Below, piece after piece: positions 22,801 through 32,480 of a DNA stretch of 64,000 bases. The notes beneath the pieces are model-generated. The model had not been told where the DNA came from and did no database searches. It was given only the letters and a program-made list of their open reading frames with translations. Made by a program: the position numbers and the translations under genes. Origin of the DNA: Sarcocystis neurona (Eukaryota; Apicomplexa; Conoidasida; Eucoccidiorida; Sarcocystidae); contig KL647288.1 of the NCBI GenBank assembly GCA_000727475.1, positions 2,847,604-2,911,603 of the forward strand, read 5' to 3'. Position 1 is the stretch's first letter. The number at the start of each line of letters is the position of its first letter.

Positions 22801-25800
22801 GGAGGTGCAGCAGCAGCGGCAGAAGGGTCACACTCTAGACGCGTGCAGATTTCCGTAGGCGAGCAGGGACGACAAGGAAAAACCGAAGAGGACAGACAAG
22901 GTGTGGGGGCGGGCCTGAACAGCAGACAAACAGCAGCAACCTCTTGTCCTCCACAAAAGCGAAATCTCGGGCCGCAGCAGGGCAGGTCGGGAGCAGCAGG
23001 AGGAGGCGCCGGCGTTGCAGCGACCAGCAACAACGGCCGGCGTCTCCCGGCGGAACATCGACAGCAGCAAAACCGTGAACTGCAGTCAAACGACAGCGAC
23101 GAAGATTTACGCGATAACTACCATGCCCTTGCATCTCCGCAGGAATTTGGTGGGCAGGGACGTCCTGCGTGTGTGGTGGATTCCTCTTCCTTGGAGCCGC
23201 CGCAGCAACCACATCGCGATTACAGCGTGCCAGCAAAGGAGCGGCCGCCGGAGCAGCAGCTGCTGCCGTTACAGCCGCCTGCGCCTTCGCGAAGAAGGGA
23301 TGCACCAGTCGAGCTCGTCGGCAGGCCGCTTGCTTCCTCCTTCGCAGCCAAGCAACAGCAGCGGCAAGAAGCAGCCGGTCAGCAGAGGCGGGAACGGCAG
23401 CAGGAGCACGTGCACGAGAGCCTGGTCGCAGTGGAAATGGAAGTGCTTGCCAGCTCTCCACGCACAAACGGCGGAGCTGCACCAAGCGCCGGCACGTCAT
23501 CCCCACGTTCTCGTGCTGCAGTTCTGCGACAGCGGCATGACGTTTGCCCACAGCAAGAGAACGGAGAAGAGAGAGAAGCGGAGCAGCAGAACGGTCCGCT
23601 GTTTGACTCGGCGGCTGTCACGCAGCGCACGCCTCCGTCGTGTCTCACCACGGGCAAAGGCGAGTCCCGCCAAGGTGCAGCAGGCAGTGCCCCAGAAGGG
23701 AGGGAGGAAGCGTTTTTGTTCGGAGTATCGCCTCCTCCGTTGGGAGACTCCTGCTGTGTGGCTGAAGCGCTGTTTGCTTCCGATAGACAGCAGCAGCAGC
23801 AGCGCACGAAGAAAAAAAAGAAGCAGCAGCAGGAACCTTGCGGAGAGCAGCTGCAGCCGCTGCTGCACGAGGGGTGCGGCGCGGGAGCAGACATAGACGA
23901 TGAAGAGGACGATTTGCTGGGGGGACCGGACGCAGCTCCGGCAGGCGTGGCAACCGGCAAGTCAGCAGCAGGAGCGCCAGACGGCAGTGCGGCAACGACG
24001 ACAGCCGCTGACGAAGTGGGGGAGGCGGGAGGCAACGGGCAGCGGCGGCGGATGCAGCCTCGCGAAGCAGGCGAACAGTTGACGAAGATGCGCACAAGCG
24101 TTGATAATGCGGCGACGTCCAGCCGGAGGTCGTTTAGTGGTCGAAGAGACAACGGAAGTGTTGACAGAAGTCCTTTGCACGCCCGAACAAGGAACAGCAG
24201 TTGTCACAAGGAGGACGTGCGAATTTGGGGAAGAAGAAACGGCAGCAGCAACGAGGCGAAAGAGGCTGCCGTCTTGCCAAACGGTTCTTGTGCTGCAGGT
24301 GTTCCTGCAGCTAGCTCGTGGGTCCCTGCTTCTCTGGGTGCCCAAGCTTCTGGTGCCGCTGCAGGCGCCAGCGCTGCTGCTGGAGACGCCCACGGCGTCG
24401 CCGCAGATGTTCTCAGCGTTGCTGCAGGGATCGATACGGCTGCCTGCATGGCTTCCTGTTCGGAGGCATGTGTTTCGTACGGCCGCGTGACTGCTGCTTC
24501 TGCTCACGCTACCGCCCGCTACAGCGCGGGCCTGACGGCGACTACGCCTGTATCTGTGGCCCGAACTCCTCACAGCAGTGTTTACGCAGCTACTGCTGCT
24601 TCGCTGACTGGTGCTGCGCCTGCAGAAGGTGCTGTAAATCTTGCGACTGGCGCGGCGGCGCAGCAGCCTGCGCAAAGTCCTGCTGCTGATGCTGCACCGA
24701 ACCGTGTGGCCGCTGCATCTTCTTGGGTGACGCCAAGAACTGCAGCTGCAGCACCGCCGGAGTCGTCGAGCGTGAGCAGCAGCCGGAGCAGTTCGTGGGA
24801 GGCGATCAGCAGGATCAGCAGCAGCAGGTGGAGGGTCGGAAACGGCGCAGAGCAAGTCGCAGCGGAGATGCTGTCCTGTACTTCTCGAGAAGATCTGTTC
24901 CCGTGTCCGACGACCGTGGGACGGCAGTGGAGCAGCAGCAGCAGCAGACGCGGCAGCCGCAGCACGTGCAGTACGCACTACTACGTCGACGGGCAGGACG
25001 ACATGGAAGCGGCGGAAGGGAGGCAACTGCTGCATCGGCAGAGCGCCAACGTGCTAGCGGCAGCAGCGTATTCCTCGCCGTCGTCCGTAGCACTCCTGCA
25101 GAAACGCAGCAGCAAACGGGGCGCTGTCGCAGCAGCAGCAGGCCGCAAGTCAAACAGCATGCGCAGTGGAGCCGTAGCAGAGGACCGAGGGGCTCTGCTG
25201 GCACGCGACGAGGACAGCTCTGAAGAGGAAGAGGAGGACGAAGAGGAGGAAGATCTGGACGGTGTTTTGAACGCAGAGGAAGACGGCGACGCTGCAGCAG
25301 CAGAAGCTGCAGCGGCAGAGCTTTCAGAAGGGGAACGAGGTGAGGGAGACTGGTGTGGACGGGCGGATTTTACGTGGGACCCGCTGAATCCGTTAAACTC
25401 CATCGGACCCCACGCAGGCTGCCACGGTCTCCGCTGCGACTACGTCTTCTTGCCGCCGCACCGGCTAGCTAGAGGCCTGCAGCAGTTTGTTCCTGTGCGA
25501 GGAGAAATTCTCCTGCGAGATCCTCGGGTCATGGTAGACGCCTGGTGCTTCGGATGTCTGGGGCAGGTCATGCTTGTCACGCTGAGCGACCACTACGCGC
25601 TGAAAGTGCAGCTGCAGCGCTGCCCATTCCTTTCGGCTTCTCCACTCACTGCCGGGAGCGCGTCGGCCTTCGCCCACCATTCGCCTAGCTTGCTTGTGGC
25701 TTTGAAGGAAGCGAAGCTGTTCTGCGGCCTTCCTGGGCTCGTCTTACCTACTGACGAGGGAGATGAGGAGCCTGACGACGGTTTCGACACGCAGCAGGAG

Positions 25801-26721
25801 CTGCAGCAAAACAACCCCCTGCAGCAGCGGACATGGCAGCAGCAGCAGCTTGCGGGGGGGGAATCGCGCGATGTGAAGGTGCAGCAGCAGCAGCAAAATG
25901 GTGTGCAGCTGCAGCCCCGGCGGACGCTCGCGACGCAGCAGCGCCAAATGCAGCTACAGCAGGACGCCGAGCAGGAGATGGCGCTGTTAACCCGTGGAAA
26001 GAAGCCGGTCCAGAGCTTGCAGACAGGTACGCGGGCGAGCGTAGAAGAGCAAGCAGCGCGACATTGTGCTGCAAAAGAGCACGAACAAGCAGGTCCGCAT
26101 TTCTTCCTCAAGGAAGCGCTTCAGACACGCGTTTTCACCGGCAGACCTGCAGAAGAACCGTCAGGCCGCGGCTGCAGCCCCAGCAGCATCCCCGACGACA
26201 GAAGCGAAAGCACCGAGTTCTGCGTTGATATGACACAGAGCAGAGAATACGGACCAGGAAGAAAAGCAGGAGGAGGCGCACAAGGCAGGAGCCCTCGCGA
26301 TAGCAGCACCCCAGGCGCGAGCAGCCGCAACAACGGGGCGAATTCGGGAGAAGAAGGACACCAGAGAACCGCAGGAAGAAGAAACAGCAGTCGAGAAAAC
26401 AACAGTGGCGCCAGCGGTAGTAGCAGTGGCGGCAGTGGTAGGTATACAAGTGGCTCGTCTCTGTGGGCGTGGAGGAAGGCCAGCAGGGAAGCTATCGCAC
26501 GGCGCAGCTACGTGGACGATGAGCGTGTGTGGCTGCAGGCAGCAGAGGTCTCGCACCAGCAGGTTGCAGAGTCAGAAGATGGCGGCGGGGGAGACTGGCA
26601 CAGGAGTAGTGCGCGGCAGCCGCAGAGCAGCGCCACACACGAGCGAATCAGGAGAAAAAGCAGCTACGACGAGGGAAGCGACGCTGCTGCACACCTGCTC
26701 TACCAAGAGTGTGGTGTCTGA
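7817..26721 (+). CDS. Giant endonuclease/exonuclease/phosphatase-fold protein, neutral sphingomyelinase-like, six exons
   Basis: Exons are 7,817-13,382, 14,843-14,950, 16,672-16,769, 19,462-19,537, 21,067-21,225 and 22,439-26,721. All introns are GT..AG, every junction keeps phase, and the total gives 3,429 residues plus TGA. EEP-fold motifs appear in order: SFNAGL (Asn1827), CLQEV (Glu1870), LHNGLMVLSKYPIVHS (exon 3), FGSKGMLEV (exon 4), FNIHLASG (His1956), VVGDLNA (Asp1999, Asn2001), FTWDPLNPLN (about 2981) and TLSDHYAL (Asp3053, His3054). These match the metal-binding and catalytic positions of Mg-dependent neutral sphingomyelinases, DNase I and related phosphodiesterases. The NGLMVLSKYP and TWDP segments resemble the sphingomyelinase branch best, so hydrolysis of sphingomyelin or a related phospholipid is the likely activity, by inference. 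I see no clear signal peptide or membrane segment. Residues 1-1818 are low complexity, and about 950 low-complexity residues split the domain between exon 6's GWRDCW and FTWDP. The ATG at 7,817 is the first in the open frame, but the true start could be far downstream or in an upstream exon. CTG-rich parts of exons 1 and 6 could be unspliced introns. Confidence 0.8.
8818..8839. repeat. 22-bp perfect palindrome with core GGTGTACGTACACC
   Basis: The core occupies 8,822-8,835 and perfect symmetry extends four bases on each side. It lies in exon 1 and encodes GVRTP in the gene frame. It is the longest perfect version of the dispersed palindrome in this window. Confidence 0.9.
11391..11500 (+). 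repeat. Tandem 27-bp in-frame repeat encoding AADAAGATP
   Basis: Four near-identical 27-base units sit in exon 1 of the EEP gene. In the gene frame each encodes nine residues of the form AADAAGATP, with one unit carrying TTP. The length, a multiple of three, keeps the frame. Confidence 0.85.
13383..14842 (+). other. Intron 1 of the EEP gene, CTG-rich
   Basis: The donor is CCCAG|GTATAC and the acceptor TTCTCGCAG|TATCC. Both flanks fall after the first base of a codon (G+TA, Val1856). The interior is dominated by CTG/TGC/TTG repeats on the sense strand, the opposite of the CAG orientation in most of the exon. Long open frames on both strands here, such as 13,968-14,780 on the + strand, are by-products of the repeat. 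Confidence 0.8.
14843..14950 (+). other. EEP gene exon 2 (catalytic Glu)
   Basis: The exon encodes SLLDTKGDIICLQEVYDD and then a short stretch ending SLPYV. It carries the conserved Glu1870 in LQEV. The donor is TACGTGG|GTAAGC, after codon position 1. Confidence 0.88.
14951..16671 (+). other. Intron 2 of the EEP gene, with degenerate repeats
   Basis: The acceptor is GTGCTGCGCAG|GGAGACGG. The intron contains the GGTGTACAGACACC-type repeat cluster at 15,275-15,515 and TA/TG microsatellite DNA at about 16,380-16,600. An open frame at 15,541-16,068 encodes a hydrophobic Leu/Val/Ala-rich peptide. It is not needed for the domain, and I treat it as intronic. Confidence 0.7.
15275..15515. repeat. 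Two diverged direct repeats about 151 bp apart, with four GGTGTACAGACACC-like elements
   Basis: GGTGTTTCCTGA is followed in both copies by GATTCGAGAGTC and a GGTGTRYAGAYACCTG element; the copies begin at 15,275 and 15,426. Near-palindromic elements lie at 15,313-15,326, 15,346-15,359, 15,464-15,477 and 15,489-15,502. They resemble the dispersed GGTGTACGTACACC palindrome. Confidence 0.75.
16672..16769 (+). other. EEP gene exon 3 (NGL..SKYPI motif)
   Basis: The exon encodes RRTSGGRFALHNGLMVLSKY and continues PIVHSRFHPFQD. The NGLMVLSKYPI segment is a signature region of sphingomyelinase-type EEP proteins. The donor is CAGGAT|GTGAGA, in phase 0. Confidence 0.85.
16770..19461 (+). other. Intron 3 of the EEP gene, microsatellite-rich
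   Basis: It carries TA runs near 17,250-17,270, 17,354-17,366 and 18,255-18,271, TG/CA-rich DNA, and a 35-bp minisatellite at 18,915-19,030. I saw no conserved exon inside it. The acceptor follows a run of T: GCGACGCTGCAG|GTAACC. Confidence 0.7.
18915..19030. repeat. 35-bp minisatellite, three units plus a partial unit
   Basis: Units beginning GAAAAGTAGACACACGCAGG start at 18,921, 18,956 and 18,991, exactly 35 bases apart. A decayed partial copy follows to about 19,050. It lies in intron 3 of the EEP gene. Confidence 0.9.
19462..19537 (+). other. EEP gene exon 4 (GSKGML strand)
   Basis: The exon encodes VTCIERLFGSKGMLEVSVDI and PGVGT. FGSKGMLEV matches the core strand that precedes the catalytic His in EEP proteins. 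Starting in phase 0 and ending after codon position 1 (GGCACAG|GTGAGT), it joins exons 3 and 5 without a stop. Confidence 0.85.
19538..21066 (+). other. Intron 4 of the EEP gene
   Basis: It has a canonical GTGAGT donor and a GTGCTGCAG acceptor. A TA microsatellite spans about 19,837-19,862, followed by TAGA/TACA-type repeats to about 19,905. No exon is recognised inside. Confidence 0.7.
19837..19905. repeat. TA microsatellite followed by TAGATA/TACA repeats
   Basis: A long TA run leads into AGATAGATACACACATACATAG-like repeats within intron 4 of the EEP gene. Confidence 0.9.
21067..21225 (+). other. EEP gene exon 5 (NIHL and GDLN motifs)
   Basis: The exon encodes VFNIHLASG and ends IPIVVGDLNA. 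It carries catalytic-type His1956 and the Asp1999/Asn2001 pair. The donor is AACGCAG|GTACAA; the split codon G+CG gives Ala2003. Confidence 0.9.
21226..22438 (+). other. Intron 5 of the EEP gene
   Basis: It contains a TA run at about 21,878-21,901 and a GT run at about 22,308-22,322. The last 60 bases are CTG-rich and end GTGCGCTGCTGCAG|CGCC. No exon is recognised inside. Confidence 0.7.
22439..26721 (+). other. EEP gene exon 6: end of catalytic domain with a large low-complexity insert
   Basis: The exon begins PDLCASNYKSFVERGWRDCW, which continues directly from VVGDLNA in exon 5. About 950 residues rich in Gln, Ala, Ser, Glu and Arg follow. Folded sequence resumes at about 25,365 with FTWDPLNPLN and RCDYVFLPPH and continues to TLSDHYALKV at 25,579-25,608. 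The last 370 residues are again Gln/Ser-rich. A GCT-rich part (24,290-24,720) is flanked by a possible donor, GCTGCAG|GTGTTC, and could be an unspliced intron. Confidence 0.8.
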
Positions 26722-26996
26722 CCGGGGGAAGGTACGAGTGAACACGAAATTTTCACCTCTACACTTCCCTAAGTGTGACGTTGTGTATGTATTCACACCG
26801 GCGTCCGGTCGTGTAGTTGGACGATACTGCGAGTGAAGCGCTGCGAAGGGCGTGCACTGTTGCAGCGAGGTCACGGAGGTATGAACGTGAGATCGCTTAA
26901 CCTAGCACTTCAGGAACCGTTCGGTCACCAGGAAAACTTACGCAGCGCCAATGCAGAGTATATGTTTGCGGTGCAGTACGTGCGAATTGCCGCGAG

Positions 26997-27036
26997 AAGT
27001 CACCAGGTGATAAGTCACCACGTGAAAAGTCACCAG
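26997..27036. repeat. About 15-bp imperfect tandem repeat (AAGTCACCA..)
   Basis: Three imperfect copies of AAGTCACCAGGTGAT-like sequence stand in a row just downstream of the EEP gene. Confidence 0.75.
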
Positions 27037-28434
27037 CTTAGAAAAGGGAACAAGGCGCTAGAACGCGGAAGTGTTGCAGCAACAACGTTGCGGCTGCGGT
27101 AGCAGTGCGGGGCACGAGGCGCACACGAGGAAGAAAAACGCGCCCAGCCTGCTGCTTTGCGAGAACTGTAGTAAAGCGCAAGAGAATACGACAGGCTGAA
27201 TAACAACAACGGCAGCAGCAGGGGCGCATAGGTTATGAGAGCGAGTGAGTCGGTACAACAACGCGGCCGTCTGTGAAAGCCTATGATACATAGAGCATTG
27301 TGTTTGGTGAAGCTGCGTGGCACGAGACTGAAACCGCACTTCCGCTTCGTTCAGGTAACCGAAAGAACTCCTGTTGGGTTTTCTTCCCAAGGTAGCTGCA
27401 GAAGATGCTGGCAGGAGCTGGTGCATCGCAACAGAGTGAAAACCGCCGTTGTATTTATACCCGGGCGAGGGACCGCAGCACGAAAAATCTAGAAAAACCA
27501 GCACCTCGAATGGTCATATTTCGTTCTCCATTCCAGCGGCTGCGCCTTAGCGTAGCTTGGGAGAGCATGGGTAGCAGTTGAGAAACACTAGGCAACGAGT
27601 ACATGGCTTTACAGGCCTGTATCCTAAAGCACGTCTACAACTGTGGGCTCTGACCTCATGGAAATGTAGCATGTACGTACGTATGTATATACGACTACAT
27701 ATGTGTATAGAGAGACAGAATGAGAGAGACAGAGGGAGACAGCGTGAGACAGAAGTAGATAGATGTAGATACGCACGGGTCGAGACGTGTATTTAGCCGA
27801 AACAGTTCCAACTGGACTAGCAGCGCGCAACGGCAATATGGTAATGCAGTTTCGCGATAACAGCTGCGCTGTCGCGGTTTATTCGACGCTTGCTCTCGGC
27901 GAGGAGCGAACCAGGGAAAGGTAGGCGCTCCCGAAACTCCAAGACGCAGGACAGAAAATGTAGCGTGACGTTCGCTCGGACTCATCGGCATAAAGCGATC
28001 GACGGAAGACGGTCGTAGAGACACGAGAACTGCGGACAAACTACGCTGCAGCTACTAAGCGAGGCTGTCGCAGAGATGATTTCTCCCGCTGCATAGCATC
28101 GCCTAGAAAGACACAAAGATTTTGAGTGCACTGTGGAGCAGGCAAGCTGACTGTCACACACGACTTGATTTGCTGCAGCATAGTCATGTTTATCTTCGTA
28201 GCGCGGATGCGCGGCAGTTTGTGCACCCACCGCACTTGATTGTGGAGAGCACGGCATCACCGCATGGGTCTTAAGAAGGCGACGCTAGCCGTGCAAGAAG
28301 CAAAGAATAAGAGAAAGGCGAATAGTGGTCTGGAAAAGCAGAGACAAGGAAGTCTACGAGAAAAAGGATGCGCGGAGATGTGAAACGACTGGTGAAGCCC
28401 GAACTGTAGCGTTGTCTTGATGCGTAGAACGCAT

Positions 28435-28488
28435 GGTTCTTTCGCGCGTACAGCACGTTGCGGTTCTTTCGCGCGTACAGCATGTTGC
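28435..28488. repeat. 27-bp tandem duplication
   Basis: Two adjacent copies of a unit beginning GGTTCTTTCGCGCGTACAGC differ at one base. Confidence 0.9.
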
Positions 28489-31400
28489 TCGGGTGCTTGC
28501 ACATTACTGTTGAAGGCAGCGTGACGGCCGAGCAATCGTCGCTCTGCTCCCCGACGTGCGCCGGTGTCTGTACACGCATTTCCTAATGAACCAGATGGTA
28601 CACCGTTGTGCCGACGGATCCACAATTGTAACATCCGTACATACCGATTCAGAGTGGTTGTGCAGAACTCTAGTGGGCCTATACAACATGCATATCCGCA
28701 AGGCGTGCACGTGTGTATACGTCTGTGGCGGTTGTTTTGCTGAGCTACGTCAACCGTAGTTCCCTACGTATTATGGTTGGCCGTTTGCACGAGTGCTTCC
28801 TCAGACTGTGTCAAATCTTCTTGTCCAGTAGTTTTGCTGACGACGAACTGCTGTGTTGCGTCGAGGTTTCTTATATTCGGCGTCATAGTGGTCTTTGAAT
28901 GTTTCCCCCTTTTTTTTGTTTTGACTGCTTTTCTTCACTGAACACTGATCGTCGACACAGCATCTTCTGTGTGGTCGTCCACCATCATTTTCAGCCTTTA
29001 CGCGAGTCACGCAACTTAGTGGTTCTTGGCACAGCAGGTGAAATTCCTGTTGTCCGTGTTTCGACATTGTAGTTTTTACTTTATTTTAGAAGTTCAGGAT
29101 GCATTACTACGTCGCGTACGGTCTCAATTTCGTATGCGTATCAGAATTTGTAATCATTTCTCTTGTTACGCAAAATCCCACGTGCTTTGAGGTGCGGACT
29201 TTATCAGGGTGTAAGGACTGATAATTCCTAGTAAGTACCCCTCTGTCTTCGCAAACCTTATCGGTTAAAATGGAACATATTTTGGATGCCTGAAGATCAA
29301 CGCACCCGTCTCCACCACCGCCGAGGTTGCAGAGAGCCTTCTTTGCGCTTGGCTTTTTTGCGTAAGACAACCGCTGAGTTGATCAAGAGTGTTTCCTTGC
29401 ATTTGAAAGCCGTCTCGTTGTCACCTGCTGCCCGTGATTCATATGTGTCACTCTGAAAAGAGTTCTCCTGCTTTCGACGAAAAGCCGCAGCTGCTTAAAG
29501 GCCTTCTAATTTCGCGGATCGGCCATCGAAGTGGCTGGCGTTTGGACTCGTTGTGCTTCTCCACTTGAAAGACGATTAGCACTTCGCATGTGTCCAAGAC
29601 AGTTTGGGTGTCGTCATGACGAATTTGTCCGGCGGCACACACTAACGACGAAACTCCCCACGCGCTGCTGCACATCTGTTCTCGTGGTCAAGAATACGCA
29701 CGCGTGCATTTCACTGGAAAGCAACTGGGAAAAGCGTCCACTGCAGATTTTCTTAAATCGAAAGACGACTTTTGCAGAAATAAAGAGACGCAGAACGATA
29801 TTTAAGATATACGTTAATGCTGGTCGCGTGCCCGTACCTGTCCTGCCCTTTCAGCAAACAAAGGACTGTACAATCTGACCACTGAGTGCTTTGTTCCAGC
29901 ATCTCACTAAAATATGTTCACGAAGTATCAGCAAGTCACTCAAATTTCAGTGACGGTCACTCGTGTTGACTGTGGCCTAGCTGCTATCCCCAGCGTCGCT
30001 GCAGCCGTCTGTAGGCTTCCACCGCAGCGTGTCTGCCGCCTCTTATTGGGATGACTTCATTATTATTCTTCAGAAGGGCAGCTCGTCTGGGCGTGCTCCT
30101 GTCGCCTTTTTTTGTGCGTGAAAAACGAAACAACGTATACGATGGTGAGGGATCTTAACCCAGTTGTACGAGACCATAACAGCCTGATGACGTAGGCAGC
30201 TACGAGAGCAGCCTCGGTAGATCGTCGCGTGCTCTCCAAGAATTGAAGGGATGGTGCAGGGTGAATAAAGTAGGTTCCAACGGTACGTGCAGCTGGACGC
30301 CTCACTTTGCTGCGCCATTGTACTCGGTGAACGAGGCAGAGATCCTTTCGTGGAAAGCTATCGATAGCAAGAGGAGACCAGCGCATCATGTACTCTGGGA
30401 CACCAACCTTATGCACATGCGGACTCTGGGACACCCACTAGAGGCAACAGAATTGCCACCATAATCAGGTGGGACGAAGCATATCCAGCAGCGACTGTTT
30501 TGTACAGCTAGGGAACTCTGGTCGAGCGGACTTGTTCATAAGAAGAGACGAACTGTGTCGGTAATGGAATAGTGCAGTAGTAGTTCCACGCTGACATTTT
30601 GGAGCAAAGCCAAGAAAACGCTGCACACTTGTATGTACAGAGGTTTCCGGTCCAGCCCCCGTGTACTAATTATGTGCTGCTTAGAATGCTTACTTCTGGT
30701 CTTTACAACGTCATACGCATGAAGCATGTGGATGCTGAAGTACTGTCGGCATCATATGTGGTCGTCGTTTTTACTAGTACTCCCTTCTTTTTCTTATACT
30801 TGGCAGTGGCCTTTGCAGTATAGCAGGCGGCAACTTGATCTGTTGAGGGTATATATTACGCGAAATCAACGTTTTGTTGGCGCGTGGGAGAGGGACACGT
30901 CAGTCTCACCGTCCTGCAGGTGACGTACATTAGTTCGGTGCTACGCCCCTGTAGGGGCTTCATTTCTCATGCGCAACACCCACGGAACCTCTCGAAGTGC
31001 AGCAGCATAGGTTCACTGCGCGTAAACGCGCATTTACAGATCAACTGCAGAACGTGCATGTCGTCGTGCTCCGTTCGGAGTAGCGGCGTGGTTTTCAGCA
31101 TCGCGTTACTTCGGAAGAAGCTGGGATTTTCACCCGCAAGATACCGTTACTGACGTTGACTTTGTGCGGACTTCCCTCGCAAGCGACCCACATCGCCACT
31201 GTGGCCACAACACTTGTACACTGTTTTTCCGGGGCTTGGTGGGCAAGAATGAATTAGTTTAACATGAAACTGGGTACGGTGTGCAAGGTATCTTATAAGG
31301 AGCTGCCAAGTGTACCACGAAGAAAAGACATCCCAGTCATCTTCCAATATACAAACCGTGCACTGCCTGCACCCGAGGACTCGCCCTCAGATACTGCCCA

Positions 31401-32109
31401 CATATAAGCTCAAAGCTGTATAGACTAGTCAAACCCCACCATACGATTTCTTTTACCTTGCAGATTTTCCAGACCACACTCTGTACGACTGTCACAAGAT
31501 TTGCTGCTCGTCTCTCACCAGAGTTGTAGCAAACTCTCCAAGAACCAGAAGCATGTATTCTAGGTCATTCGTACACTGTGGCTTAACCAAGAGAACCACA
31601 AAATGAAAGATCTATAGTGTACACTTTTTCACGTGTTCCTTAGCGGCAAAAATTTCGGAGCGGCAGTTCCACTTTCCCATATTATGTCCCCTCATCTGTG
31701 TAAAGGAATTTTTCCAACCACTGTTCCATCTTTTTTATCTACAGTGCCCCAGGGAGTAGCGGTACTCAGATAATGGTATGTGCGATTGTTCGCATACACA
31801 GTTGCAGATTTGCATACATATTATACATACATATTCATATACAGATATGTCAACCCGTCGGGAGACAAATACGTAATCAGCCTTCCCTTTTGAACCTGAT
31901 CACAAGCGGTGGTTCGCGAGTGCGCTCCCCGCGAGTACTTCTTCAGTTAGCATTTACCACCTCAGTGTTCGACCCGAACTTCAGTTCCACCTGTCAAGAA
32001 CATAGCATCTGAGTTCTCGGCACCCACCGCGCCCCAAATGACGTGTCTTTAGCGCAACTTATCCTCGGTCGCAAGATTACGCGTGACGCCCTAGTCGTTT
32101 CCTCCCTTA

Positions 32110-32159
32110 CAGGAGCACTACTGATAATCCACCACAGGAGCACTACTGATACTCCACCA
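32110..32159. repeat. 25-bp tandem duplication
   Basis: Two adjacent copies of a unit beginning CAGGAGCACTACTGATA differ by one base. Confidence 0.9.
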
Positions 32160-32480
32160 AATGTTGAGGCGTAGAATTTAGCAGTACCTGGGTGAAACCT
32201 TCCACTTCCCGTATTAAAGTGAATATTCGACGCCAGTCAGAGCTACTGCGGCAGTGTCTCACTCCTGCTCTTGCAGCAAGTACTTTCAACCACACAGCCA
32301 CAGCGTACTGACGACACAGCAAAGTATACAGCCAGCTGCGCAATTGCATTTTTCGCATGCGTAGATGACCCGTGTTTTCCTCGTGTGTGTACGTCTACCT
32401 GTATCACGCAGGTGGATCTGCAGTTCTAGAGTTCTACTTCGTAAATGCGTATCCTGTCGAGATATGCGCAGTCACTCTTT

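Larger units (their letters stand above)
26722..32480. other. Spacer between convergent genes, few CAG repeats, no gene recognised
   Basis: Trinucleotide tracts almost vanish here, and the DNA looks more mixed in composition than the flanks. Open frames stay short (at most 148 codons) and none has a recognised domain. Frames with some protein-like character, such as 30,063-30,434 and 28,801-29,067 on the - strand and 29,531-29,878 on the + strand, match nothing I know. An old decayed mobile element or unannotated single-exon genes remain possible. Short tandem repeats lie at 26,997-27,036, 28,435-28,488 and 32,110-32,159. Confidence 0.5.

Noticed and set aside
28041..30434. - strand frames in the repeat-poor block considered as a retrotransposon polyprotein.
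   Set aside because: No reverse transcriptase, integrase or protease motif is visible, and no long terminal repeats were found.
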